Positions 7,601 to 14,700 are shown, counted from the stretch's first letter. The stretch: DNA of 14,700 nucleotides from Bacteroidetes bacterium UBA4408 (GCA_002389785.1 DGQS01000139.1:1-14700); one strand, 5' to 3'. The notes: generated by a model from the sequence alone, not told the origin. Made by a program: numbers and translations.

Positions 7601-10600
7601 GGAAGGATTTTGTGTGACTGGTGGAAGTGCTACCTTGTCATTAAATCCTTCAACTGGATATCCTGCGAATTCATTACAATGGCAGGATTCACCAAACAAT
7701 TCTGTATTTACAGATATTGTAGGTGCCACTTCTGCAAGTTACATTACTCCAACCATTTCTGCAACGACCTATTATAAAGCTTTAATTAAAAATGGGAACA
7801 ATGTAACATGTATTGAGCCAACTTATGAATTGGCAGTAAATAACCCAATTATCACTGGTACCACTCCTGCAAGTCGTTGTGGAACTGGTACTGTTCAATT
7901 GGGTGCATCTGTTTCAGGAGCTGTTTCTGCAAATTGGTATGCTGCTGCTTCAGGCGGTGCAGCTATTGGAAGTGGAACTACTTTTACTACCCCAATAATA
8001 AATGCTACAACTACCTATTATGCGGCTGCAACTGCCGGTGGCTCAACTGCTTCAACTGCACTAGCTACTTTACCATCCGGTCCTTCATCTGGTGCTGGAA
8101 CTACCAACTTTGGGTTGGTTTTTGACGTTACGGCTCCATTTACGCTTTATTCAGTTGTTGTTTATCCAGTTGCTGCTTCGGCTAATACAGCAGGAACAGT
8201 AACTATTGATGTAGTAAATGGTTCAGGTACAGTATTGCATACAGCAACAGTAAATGTAATCGGTAACCCTATAGCTTCGGTTACACCACAAACAGTAACA
8301 TTAAACTTTAACATAGTACCGGGTACAAATTACAAATTGAGACCCGGCTCTCGCAGCGCTTCTATTACAGGACTTGCATTTGGGCCTACAGCCTCTGCTC
8401 CTCCGGGAGCTAATTACGGGTATCCATTTGTTGTGCCGGGAGTTTTGTCAATAACATCAAGTACTCTTACTGCAACTCCAACTAATACCCCACGTTTAGA
8501 TTTATATTATTACTTTTTTAACTGGCAAATTAGCACCGGATGTGAAAGTGCACGTCAACCAGTAATTGCCACAGTAACACCTGCACCGGCAATAACTGTT
8601 AATGCTTCAGCTACTGCAATTTGCCCTGGAGGGACTGCTGACATTAGCGTTCAAAGTGTGAATGATCCAGATTATACTTATACTTGGACTTCCAGCCCTG
8701 CCGGATTCACTGCCAATGGTCCTGGACCACATACTGTTTCACCTTCCATTACTACTAAATACTATGTGAATGCAGTTGACAACAGTGCTGGACCTAATCA
8801 GAATTGTGCCATGATTGATAGTATTACAATTACAAATGGGGGGCCATTGGTAGCCGGTACCATTTCGGCAGGACAAAGTGATTTCTGTGTCTCAGGTTCT
8901 ACAACTTTAACATTAACTGGGGCTTCAGGTGGTACTAAACAATGGCAAGTTTCAACTGTAAGTGCTTCAGGTCCTTGGACAAATATTGGTTCAGGTGCAA
9001 ACACTTTGGCTACTGGAACAATTAGTCAAACTAGTTATTATCAAGTTTCATTAAGTTGCAATGCTTCAACTGTTTTCTCAAATGTTATAACCTTAACAGT
9101 TAATAATCCGCAAATTACTGGAACTACGCCTGGTACAAGATGTGGACCCGGTTCAGTTACAATCGGAGCAACAGCCTCGCAGGGAGTTGTAAATTGGTTT
9201 GCAAATGCTTCAGGAGGTAGTTCACTAGCAACTGGAAATACCTATTCGCCTAATGTAAATTCCACAACCACCTATTATGCATCTGCAATTACAGGAGCTG
9301 GCGGTACGTCTACAGTTGGTGCACCAAATAATGGACAAACGTCAGGTTATACTTTAGAAGCAGGTTTATTTTTTAATGCTTTATCCGATTTTAATTTGCA
9401 AGGAGTTTATGTATACCCTGTTGGAACCGGAGCAGGAACTGTTGATATTGCAGTTATGAATGCATCTTCAGTTGTTATTTTAACTACAACAGTTAATTTA
9501 GTTGGAACAGCAGCACCAGGAATTAAAACTTATGTTCCTTTAAATTGGAACATAACTACTGGAACTGGATACAGTTTGGTAATGCTTCAAAGAACAGGAT
9601 TGGTAGCAAATTTAGTTAGAGATCCTGCGGCAAACATTACTGGAGGAGGGTTTCCATTTACGCTACCTGGAGTAATATCAATTACTTCCGGCAAGTGTTG
9701 TCCTTCAGCTACATCTACTTCTTATTATTATTTCTACGATTGGAAAATTGCTACCGGTTGTGAGGGTGTTCGTGTTCCAGTCTTAGCTACAGTAACCGCA
9801 CCACCGGCCGTAACAGTTTCATCAACTTATCCGGCTGTTTGTAATGGTGGTAGCACAACATTAAATGTAACTAGCCCCAATGATCCGAATTATTCCTATT
9901 CTTGGACGTCTGTTCCTGCCGGATTTACAGCCTCAACTGCCGGACCACATGTAGTAACTCCAACAGTAACAACAAAGTATTTACTTACTGCAACTGATAA
10001 TTCTGCAGGTATTAATGCAGGTTGTGTTGCAAATGATAGTATTACAGTAGTTTATAGCAGTGGTTCACCAACTGCAGGTACTATAACTGCTTCACCTACA
10101 GAAATTTGTGTTTCAGGTACATCAACACTTACTGTAACTGGTGCTAGTGGCGGTGCAATACAATGGAAGGAATCTACTGTTAGTGCTTCAGGACCATGGA
10201 CAAATGTAGGTACTGGTGCCACTACTTATTCAACAGGAACGCTTACCCAAACTAGATATTATCAAACTGAAACAAGTTGCAGTGGCACTACAGTGTCATC
10301 TGCTACTCAAACCATTACTGTAAACAACCCAAGCGTAATAAGCACTACACCTGGATCAAGAATTGCAACCGGTTCGGTGCAACTTGGTGCTACTGTATCT
10401 GCTGGAGCAACAGCAAATTGGTATACCGCAGTAAGTGGTGGAACTTCTATTGGTAGCGGATCTCCTTTTAATACACCGGTTATTGCTTCTACAACCAACT
10501 ATTATGTAGCTGCTTCCTCGGGAGGTGGTACTGCGTATACCGGTAAACCAAGTATGGAACTCTCTGCTACTACAGGTGGTGGACTAACTAGTTATACAAT

Positions 10601-13600
10601 TTTTGATGCTCTTTCAAATTTCGTTTTGGAAACTGTAGATGTATATCCTTATGGTGCTACCGACGGTGCTCCAGGAACAGTAACAGTAGAACTAAGAAAC
10701 TCTGCCGGAACATCACTGATGACACAAGTTGTCAATGTAATCGCTCATAGTTCAACTGCACTTAGTGTTCCTCAAACAATAACATTGAATTTTCCCATTA
10801 CTCCGGGAACAGGTTATCGTTTGGGAGTAGCGTCTTGGACAGGCGGTGTTACCAATATGTATCGCAATGACAATGGTGTTTATCCTTATACAGTGCCGGG
10901 AGTAATTAGCATAACAGGTTCTTCAATCGCATCTCCTCCTTATGTTTACTTTTATTATAATTGGCGAGTTACTACGGGATGTGAAAGTGCTAGAACCATG
11001 GTTACAGCAACTGTAAATCCTGCACCTTTAGATGCAAGTATAGCTCTGGTTTCGCCAGTTAATCCGGCAAATGCTGGAAATAATACCGTTAGTGTTAATA
11101 TCACAAACAACAGCTCTTCCGACCCAATTACCAGTTTAAGCTTATCGTATACCGATTTTACAACAACTAATACTGAAAGTTTCACCGGATTAAATATTCC
11201 AGCCGGTTCAACTCAATTGGTAACATTTGTAACACCATATTTTGCTGCTAACGGTTTTAGTTTTCAAGCATCTATTCAAACTGTTAACGGTGTAGTTGAT
11301 TATAGTCAAGCAAATGATGTTACACCAACTCAAAATTTCTGTGTTAGTTTGAATGGAACTTACACTATTAATAGTGCTGCACCTACTTCAGGTACTAATT
11401 TTAACAACTTAAATGATGTAGCTTTTGCACTTTCTTGTGGGGTATCTGGTCCGGTAGTCTTTAATTTACTGTCATCTTACAATGCTCAAGTCACAATTCC
11501 ACCGATAGTTGGTGCATCAGCTGTTAATACAATTACATTTAATGGAAATGGAAATGTATTGACATTTGCAGCTACAGTAAGTTCAGCTCCGCATACTCTT
11601 GCTTTAAATGGAGCCGATTACCTGCGCTTTAATGACTTAGTTATTGAAGGAACAGGCGCAACTTACGCTATGGTGTGTCACTTATGGAATGGGGCAGACA
11701 ATAATACATTTACAAATTGTACATTTAATGCTCCGGCAAACGGGACTTCAACTACACAGGTACCTTTCTCAATTAGCGGATCTGCTACTAGTGCAACTGC
11801 TACTGGTGTTAGTGGTAATAACAACATCGTTACCGGTTGTACAATGTTTAGTGGGTATTATAACACTACACTTATTGGTGCAAGTGGTACTCCAAATACG
11901 GGTAATCAAATTATAAATTGCAATATTCTCGATCAGAATTTTTATGGAATTTATAATTCTTATCAAAATGGAGCAATTATCAGAGGAAATAATTTATCTC
12001 GACCAACGCGTACTACCTTGAATACCTATTATGGGATTTATTTAACAACCGGATGTACCAACATGTTAGTTGAAAAAAACAGGATTCATGATACCTATGC
12101 CGCGGGTGTTGCCACAACAGGTACAACATATAATATTTATTGTACCATAGATGCAACAGCTGGTAACGAGAACAAATTCTTCAATAACCTTATTTCAAAT
12201 ATAAATTTTGCAGGAACCATTTATGGAATGTATATGTCGGGTTCTGATTATTGGAAAGCATACCATAATACAATTTCACTCGATCAAACAACTGCAAGTG
12301 GAACAACTACTACTTATGGAATTTATGCAACCGGGACTGTAAACTACGACGTTCGAAACAACATTGTTTATATTACCAGAGGCGGAACCGGAACCAAATA
12401 TTGTGTTTACTATAGTACACCGGCAGCTGCTACAAGTAATACAAATGATTTATTTATGAATTCCAGTGGAGGCACAAATAGTATTGGGTATAATGGAACA
12501 GCCTATGCCACACTTTCGGCATGGCAGGCGGCAAACCCAACTTTCGACCAATTATCGGTTTCTGTTGATCCATCTTTCTCAAATCCGCTTGGTGGAAATT
12601 ATTCGCCAAATGAACCTATTTTAAATGGAATAGGATCCAATTTAGGTATTATTGATGATATTATAGGTACAGCAAGAACAATAAACCCTGACCCTGGAGC
12701 TTTTGAATTCGGTATAGCTACCGCACCTCCTTCTTGTGCCAATGTTTCTGTTTCAAATGCCACTTGCATTACTGCAACAACCCTTAGTTGGCCTTTCGCT
12801 GCTGGTTATCCATCAGGTTATAATATCTACCTTGGTACCGATGGAGGCGGCGTTACTGCACCAATAGGATTACTTTCCGGTTTTAATATTGGTAATTTAA
12901 CAAGCACAGTACTTCCAACATTATTGCCAAATACATTGTATTATTATATGGTTGAACCATTTAATTCAATGGGAGTAGCTACCGGATGCACAATTGGTTC
13001 ATTTATGTCAGGTGCAAATGTCATTCAAACACCGACACAATCGGCCAGTTCGTATACCGAAACTATGGACAATAACGTAACACCACCTGCATTACCTTGT
13101 GGAATGACCTCTTCGAACGAAAACTTCCCTGCAGATGCATTTACCTGGTATACTGCAAGTGGAGCTGCAAATGCTCACGCAGGTACTCGTTATTTACGTA
13201 TCGATAAAAATACCAACAACACTACTGCTAAAGACGATTGGTTCTACAGTGCTCCAATGAATTTAACCGGTGGTAAATTGTACCGTATTTATTTCTGGCA
13301 CCGCGTAGGAACTGCAGGAAGCGAGAACTTTGAAGTTTTCTTAAGCAACAGCAACGATGCAGCAACCATGTTAACTACTTCAGCAGTATTTAACGGAACA
13401 AGTAATTTGTTGACTTACAAACTGGATTCCTCAGCCGATATTTTACCTCCATTTAGCGGTATTTATTATTACGGTATTCATGCCAATGGTGCTGCCAATG
13501 GCCGAAGTTTGTATATGGACGATATTCAAGTGAAACAAATACCTGTTGCAGCTATGGATCCTGCATCTTGTATCACTGTTCCAAGCTTGTACGATCAGTT

Positions 13601-14700
13601 ATTAGTACAACCGGTTTATCAGGCTCAAGATTACAAATTCAAAATTGAGAACCTTGCAAACAGCTTTAGTTATGAGTATACTCGTAACTTACCAATTCCT
13701 GATTTCCGCTTGAAGTGGGCGCCTGGAGTAACGTATGATTTATCATACGATGTATCGGTATCATACAAAAAGAACAATGTATGGAGCCCTTATGGACCAC
13801 CTTGCGTTGTAACCATGGGCCCTTTCCCAACTACTCAATTACGTGGTGCATCTTGTGGAGCAACCCTCACCGATTTGTATACTCCATTGTACATTGACTC
13901 AGTAGGTGGAGCGAACGATTACGAATACAGAATTGTACAAAATACCTTGGCATACGACCATACTTGGATGCGTGGTGCTCCGGTATTAGACTACCGTTTA
14001 TATTGGGCATATCAAACATCGCCACTATTGGTGGAACGTGTACAATTTGGATTTACTTACGATGTACAAGTGCGTGCTTTAGTTGGACGTACCGGACCGG
14101 CACAAGGAAACTTACCGGGAACATTGGGAACCTTTGGACCGGTTTGTACAGTAACTTTGAGTGGTCAACCACAAACCCAACTTGTAGCAGCACCTGGACC
14201 ACAGCAATCCTGCGGTAAAACGTTAACCAACATTACCGATCAAATATTCTGTATTCCTGTGGTAGGAGCAAGCAATTATCGCTATACTGCTGTAAATGCT
14301 GCCTTAGGTTACAATGCAACTGCTGATCGTAATTCAACCTTAAATGATTTCCGATTAAACTGGTTACCAACCGTTGGCGGAGTAGGATTACGTTATGGAA
14401 CCACTTACGACATCACCGTTCAAAACAATGTAGGTGGAGTATGGAGCACAGCAGGAGCAATGTGTCAGGTAACTACTCCTGCACAGCCGCTTACTCAATT
14501 GCAACCGGCGTATTGCTTGTATACTTTACCAACCTTTAGTACACCAATTTACTGCAACGCAGTACCTGCTGCTACTAACTACCGTTACCGCATCACAGAT
14601 GTTGCAACCAGCGGAGCTACATACACTAAGATCATTGACCGTAATGCACCATCAACCGATTTCCGATTTACTTGGACATTGGTATGCTGCGGCGGATTGA
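4680..14700 (+). CDS. Giant modular T9SS-type surface protein (3' end beyond the window)
   Basis: A single frame of 3340 codons runs from ATG 4680 to the window edge with no stop; I read every line in frame. The start is fixed by the signal peptide (about residues 1-35: Lys/Arg-rich, then LLAILFLIFSLCVG, cleavage near LQAQ-V). Domain order: beta-helix 1 (36-554), Ig-like (560-655), four supermodules (656-2114), CARDB-like (2115-2214), beta-helix 2 (2221-2678), fibronectin III-like (2683-2780), jelly roll (2781-2955), C-terminal repeats (2961 onward). The supermodules are rich in Thr, Ser, Gly and Ala, as expected of stalk-like adhesins. Such proteins cross the outer membrane by the type IX system; a C-terminal sorting domain is expected but lies outside the window. 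Likely roles are attachment, gliding or matrix building, but no binding partner can be read from the sequence. The end of the last visible codon run is VCCGGL. Confidence 0.93.
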   Translation, partial: MSKSYTTFQRIKQLKNLLAILFLIFSLCVGNLQAQVTVSPGVGGPYATVNAAFAAINAGTHTGAVTIAISANTTEPAAPTVLAASGVGAANYSSITIYPTAASVVVAGASTATNGVLVFNGADNITINGNLNNGSGTTRNLTIQNTPALVTTAHSVLWFQGTATAPALGCTNIVVKNTNIQGNGNLAGTSGTTTYSTGIVFVGTTAASSTTLGANHDNITISNNLIKRVTNGIHMGNAIATPITNLIIQDNEIGSAVAAEAVYYRGMWLSNISGAIIRRNHVFNIIPTLSTQTLDRMGIEITGTGSVNCLIERNQIHGLATYSTSGYGGYGININGGNNHTIVNNLVYDIQGYGWTTQANCPEGIRLSAGTGHKVYYNSVHLYGQLTGTTTRYSAAFVVAATTVTGIDVRNNIFSNQMTAPNSTTTENMVMWFAASYNFATAGNTINNNGLFLTPSSANHILGKVGTTAGTGNSTSIGAWQLASTGDANSVPLIASVAPFTSNTNLTIPTSTNTSLESGGIAIASLGLPNTDYIGTNRPAGTGTAPDIGAYEFEGVAAGCNSAPSNGGSASISAGTACLGGTVILSATGYTSDLGITYQWTQASAVGGPYTPVPGRTNPSGFTTDPLTVSTFYRLEVTCSNTSQTTVSNVVNVSVYDPQLTGTNSPQNLCGTGSLNFTASVSSAVSANWYTAASGGTPIHTGLSFTTPVISTTTNYWVAATSGGSTSNVSKLAPEVASTGTVLTTYGQDFTVTTAFVLNSIQVFSTTGTSITVALYSAGGTTQLMSTGPVAVTAGTSPTINLGWSIAPGTYRLCAPGMTGNFIRDNTGVTYPFSLTGIGTMNGFVSSITGSVTTSSSYYFLYNWSVTTGCESARTMVTANVTSAPTINPSSPLTLVCSGGSTTLNVSSTNDPNYTYTWNPGNLAGASVNVSPTTTTTYTVTALDNSAGLYAGCTTLNTLQIIAQPASATISGTPEGFCVTGGSATLSLNPSTGYPANSLQWQDSPNNSVFTDIVGATSASYITPTISATTYYKALIKNGNNVTCIEPTYELAVNNPIITGTTPASRCGTGTVQLGASVSGAVSANWYAAASGGAAIGSGTTFTTPIINATTTYYAAATAGGSTASTALATLPSGPSSGAGTTNFGLVFDVTAPFTLYSVVVYPVAASANTAGTVTIDVVNGSGTVLHTATVNVIGNPIASVTPQTVTLNFNIVPGTNYKLRPGSRSASITGLAFGPTASAPPGANYGYPFVVPGVLSITSSTLTATPTNTPRLDLYYYFFNWQISTGCESARQPVIATVTPAPAITVNASATAICPGGTADISVQSVNDPDYTYTWTSSPAGFTANGPGPHTVSPSITTKYYVNAVDNSAGPNQNCAMIDSITITNGGPLVAGTISAGQSDFCVSGSTTLTLTGASGGTKQWQVSTVSASGPWTNIGSGANTLATGTISQTSYYQVSLSCNASTVFSNVITLTVNNPQITGTTPGTRCGPGSVTIGATASQGVVNWFANASGGSSLATGNTYSPNVNSTTTYYASAITGAGGTSTVGAPNNGQTSGYTLEAGLFFNALSDFNLQGVYVYPVGTGAGTVDIAVMNASSVVILTTTVNLVGTAAPGIKTYVPLNWNITTGTGYSLVMLQRTGLVANLVRDPAANITGGGFPFTLPGVISITSGKCCPSATSTSYYYFYDWKIATGCEGVRVPVLATVTAPPAVTVSSTYPAVCNGGSTTLNVTSPNDPNYSYSWTSVPAGFTASTAGPHVVTPTVTTKYLLTATDNSAGINAGCVANDSITVVYSSGSPTAGTITASPTEICVSGTSTLTVTGASGGAIQWKESTVSASGPWTNVGTGATTYSTGTLTQTRYYQTETSCSGTTVSSATQTITVNNPSVISTTPGSRIATGSVQLGATVSAGATANWYTAVSGGTSIGSGSPFNTPVIASTTNYYVAASSGGGTAYTGKPSMELSATTGGGLTSYTIFDALSNFVLETVDVYPYGATDGAPGTVTVELRNSAGTSLMTQVVNVIAHSSTALSVPQTITLNFPITPGTGYRLGVASWTGGVTNMYRNDNGVYPYTVPGVISITGSSIASPPYVYFYYNWRVTTGCESARTMVTATVNPAPLDASIALVSPVNPANAGNNTVSVNITNNSSSDPITSLSLSYTDFTTTNTESFTGLNIPAGSTQLVTFVTPYFAANGFSFQASIQTVNGVVDYSQANDVTPTQNFCVSLNGTYTINSAAPTSGTNFNNLNDVAFALSCGVSGPVVFNLLSSYNAQVTIPPIVGASAVNTITFNGNGNVLTFAATVSSAPHTLALNGADYLRFNDLVIEGTGATYAMVCHLWNGADNNTFTNCTFNAPANGTSTTQVPFSISGSATSATATGVSGNNNIVTGCTMFSGYYNTTLIGASGTPNTGNQIINCNILDQNFYGIYNSYQNGAIIRGNNLSRPTRTTLNTYYGIYLTTGCTNMLVEKNRIHDTYAAGVATTGTTYNIYCTIDATAGNENKFFNNLISNINFAGTIYGMYMSGSDYWKAYHNTISLDQTTASGTTTTYGIYATGTVNYDVRNNIVYITRGGTGTKYCVYYSTPAAATSNTNDLFMNSSGGTNSIGYNGTAYATLSAWQAANPTFDQLSVSVDPSFSNPLGGNYSPNEPILNGIGSNLGIIDDIIGTARTINPDPGAFEFGIATAPPSCANVSVSNATCITATTLSWPFAAGYPSGYNIYLGTDGGGVTAPIGLLSGFNIGNLTSTVLPTLLPNTLYYYMVEPFNSMGVATGCTIGSFMSGANVIQTPTQSASSYTETMDNNVTPPALPCGMTSSNENFPADAFTWYTASGAANAHAGTRYLRIDKNTNNTTAKDDWFYSAPMNLTGGKLYRIYFWHRVGTAGSENFEVFLSNSNDAATMLTTSAVFNGTSNLLTYKLDSSADILPPFSGIYYYGIHANGAANGRSLYMDDIQVKQIPVAAMDPASCITVPSLYDQLLVQPVYQAQDYKFKIENLANSFSYEYTRNLPIPDFRLKWAPGVTYDLSYDVSVSYKKNNVWSPYGPPCVVTMGPFPTTQLRGASCGATLTDLYTPLYIDSVGGANDYEYRIVQNTLAYDHTWMRGAPVLDYRLYWAYQTSPLLVERVQFGFTYDVQVRALVGRTGPAQGNLPGTLGTFGPVCTVTLSGQPQTQLVAAPGPQQSCGKTLTNITDQIFCIPVVGASNYRYTAVNAALGYNATADRNSTLNDFRLNWLPTVGGVGLRYGTTYDITVQNNVGGVWSTAGAMCQVTTPAQPLTQLQPAYCLYTLPTFSTPIYCNAVPAATNYRYRITDVATSGATYTKIIDRNAPSTDFRFTWTLVCCGGL
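4785..6341 (+). other. Protein domain: right-handed beta-helix 1
   Basis: Residues 36-554 of the giant protein. It opens with GGPYATVNAAFAAINAG, the usual cap of Bacteroidota beta-helix surface proteins, and closes with DIGAYEFEG, the usual end. Between them, Asn-containing rung motifs recur about every 31 residues: ERNQIHG (codons from 5613), VNNLVYD (5706), YYNSVHLYG (5805), DVRNNIFS (5901). Beta-helices of this kind often bind or cut polysaccharide, but I see no lyase or hydrolase signature, so a structural or sugar-binding role is the safer reading. Confidence 0.8.
6645..11018 (+). repeat. Four tandem copies of a ~400-residue Ig-type supermodule
   Basis: Units begin at 6645, 7839, 9102 and 10323, giving lengths of 398, 421 and 407 residues plus a shortened fourth unit of about 232 residues. 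Each full unit has the order: first part of an Ig_7-like domain (x-C-G-x-G-S/T-V, then NWY/F and TTxYY), an inserted beta-sandwich of roughly 130-170 residues containing 'PF-x-x-x-G-V-x-S-I-T' near its end, the closing Ig strand with TGCESAR, then two further Ig-like domains. The first of those carries NDPNYTYTW-type and DNSAG motifs; the second carries FCV-[ST]-G and QW. The fourth unit stops after TGCESAR and lacks the two extra Ig domains. Copies are clearly related in protein but diverged in DNA, so the duplications are old. Confidence 0.85.
11022..11322 (+). other. Protein domain: CARDB-like beta-sandwich
   Basis: Residues about 2115-2214 of the giant protein. The pattern ASIALVSPVNPANAGNNTVS, then NITNNSSSDPITS and IPAGSTQLVTF, fits the CARDB / adhesion-type fold seen in many secreted bacterial proteins (opening strand, 'N-x-x-N-x-S/G', then 'I-x-A-G-x-x-x'). 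It sits exactly between the last supermodule and beta-helix 2 and probably acts as a spacer. The family call is moderate; the sequence alone does not exclude another Ig-like fold. Confidence 0.5.
11340..12713 (+). other. Protein domain: right-handed beta-helix 2
   Basis: Residues 2221-2678. It begins with CVSLNGTYTINSAAPTSGTN and a 'NLNDVAFAL' cap, then LNGADYLRFNDLVIEG, which parallels FNGADNITINGN in beta-helix 1. The rung motifs VEKNRIHD (from 12069), FFNNLIS (12177), YHNTISLD (12261) and DVRNNIVY (12348) come in the same order as in beta-helix 1. The domain ends with DPGAFEFG, parallel to DIGAYEFEG. It is followed by a fibronectin-like domain. No catalytic signature is visible. Confidence 0.78.
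12726..13019 (+). other. Protein domain: fibronectin type III-like
   Basis: Residues 2683-2780. The sequence runs CANVSVSNATCITATTLSW, GYNIYLGTDGG and LLPNTLYYYMVEPFNSMG, which has the fibronectin III arrangement: Trp in the B strand, 'G-Y-x-I-Y' in the C strand, and 'L-x-P-N-T-x-Y-Y-x-x-x-P-x-N' near the F strand. Four cysteines could pair. This is a common linker domain before C-terminal jelly rolls in Bacteroidota secreted proteins. Confidence 0.7.
13020..13544 (+). other. Protein domain: choice-of-anchor J-type jelly roll
   Basis: Residues 2781-2955. Visible marks are SYTETMDNNVTPPALPCGM at the start (the 'F-x-E-x-M/F-D' opening), FTWYTASGAANAHAGTRYL, DDWFYSAPMNLTGGKLYRI with FWHRVG, and the closing LYMDDIQVK. 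This is the pattern of the MAM-like or choice-of-anchor J jelly roll ('D-D-W-L/F-x-S-P-x-I-x-L' to 'x-x-D-D-I-x-V'). These domains usually sit in the C-terminal third of T9SS cargo and may bind carbohydrate or calcium. Confidence 0.72.
13560..14700 (+). repeat. C-terminal repeats marked by D-[FY]-R-[LF]-x-W (four seen, last cut off)
   Basis: Repeat starts are near 13560, 13830, 14169 and 14490. The key motif appears as DFRLKW (codons from 13701), DYRLYW (13989), DFRLNW (14346) and DFRFTW (14658), spaced 96, 119 and 104 codons apart. Each of the first three ends with 'Y-D-[VI]-x-V' and then '[WF]-x-x-x-G-x-x-C-x-V-T'. Repeats two to four open with 'T-Q-L' followed by a cysteine. The fourth is cut by the window edge. 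Similar repeats in Bacteroidota cargo precede the type IX sorting tail. Their molecular role is not known to me. Confidence 0.8.

Noticed and set aside
7877..8125. Cys- and Trp-rich 82-residue plus-strand frame
   Set aside because: Shifted reading of the giant gene; the Cys/Trp richness comes from reading Ala/Ser/Gly codons out of frame.
6645..11018. Repeat array as an assembly artefact or recent tandem duplication
   Set aside because: The units differ in length (398, 421, 407 codons) and clearly in DNA sequence, so they are old diverged copies, not collapsed or duplicated reads.
8798..14218. Other short frames on both strands within the giant gene (8798-9004, 10307-10498, 10955-11185, 11644-11966, 13964-14218)
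   Set aside because: All overlap the continuous 3340-codon frame and show no independent evidence of being genes.

Overview
The window looks like Bacteroidota chromosome, probably Flavobacteriia, Chitinophagia or a related class. The grounds are an AT-rich base composition, a candidate TAnnTTTG -7 promoter element, A-rich leaders instead of strong Shine-Dalgarno sites, a sensor kinase with a large periplasmic propeller, and surface proteins of the type IX secretion (T9SS) kind. The genus cannot be read from the sequence.

Left edge (1-471): the last 11 codons of a plus-strand gene, with a tail like a T9SS type A sorting domain. A strong GC-rich hairpin terminator follows. After it comes a decayed scrap of what looks like an IS3-type insertion sequence: a candidate terminal repeat, a frameshifted OrfA start and possibly a short OrfB scrap. 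No intact gene lies here.

Minus-strand operon (472-4172): a NarL/LuxR-type response regulator gene is followed, with a 4-base ATGA overlap, by a 1021-residue sensor histidine kinase (signal peptide, propeller sensor, Y_Y_Y domain, one membrane span, HisKA, HATPase). It resembles the sensor half of Bacteroidota hybrid two-component systems, but the regulator is a separate protein.

Intergenic region (4173-4679): about 500 bases between the divergent operon and the giant gene. It holds two adjacent 7-base-arm inverted repeats and a -7-like element before the giant gene.

Giant gene (4680-14700, open at the right edge): one uninterrupted frame of 3340 codons with no stop. It encodes a secreted modular surface protein: signal peptide, beta-helix 1, an Ig-like domain, four copies of a roughly 400-residue supermodule (the last shortened), a CARDB-like domain, beta-helix 2, a fibronectin III-like domain, a jelly-roll domain, and at least four C-terminal repeats marked by D-[FY]-R-[LF]-x-W. 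A T9SS sorting tail is expected beyond the window. In each supermodule an extra beta-sandwich seems to be inserted inside an Ig_7-type domain. The two beta-helices look like ancient duplicates. The divergent two-component pair is a candidate regulator of this energetically costly protein, but only position supports that.
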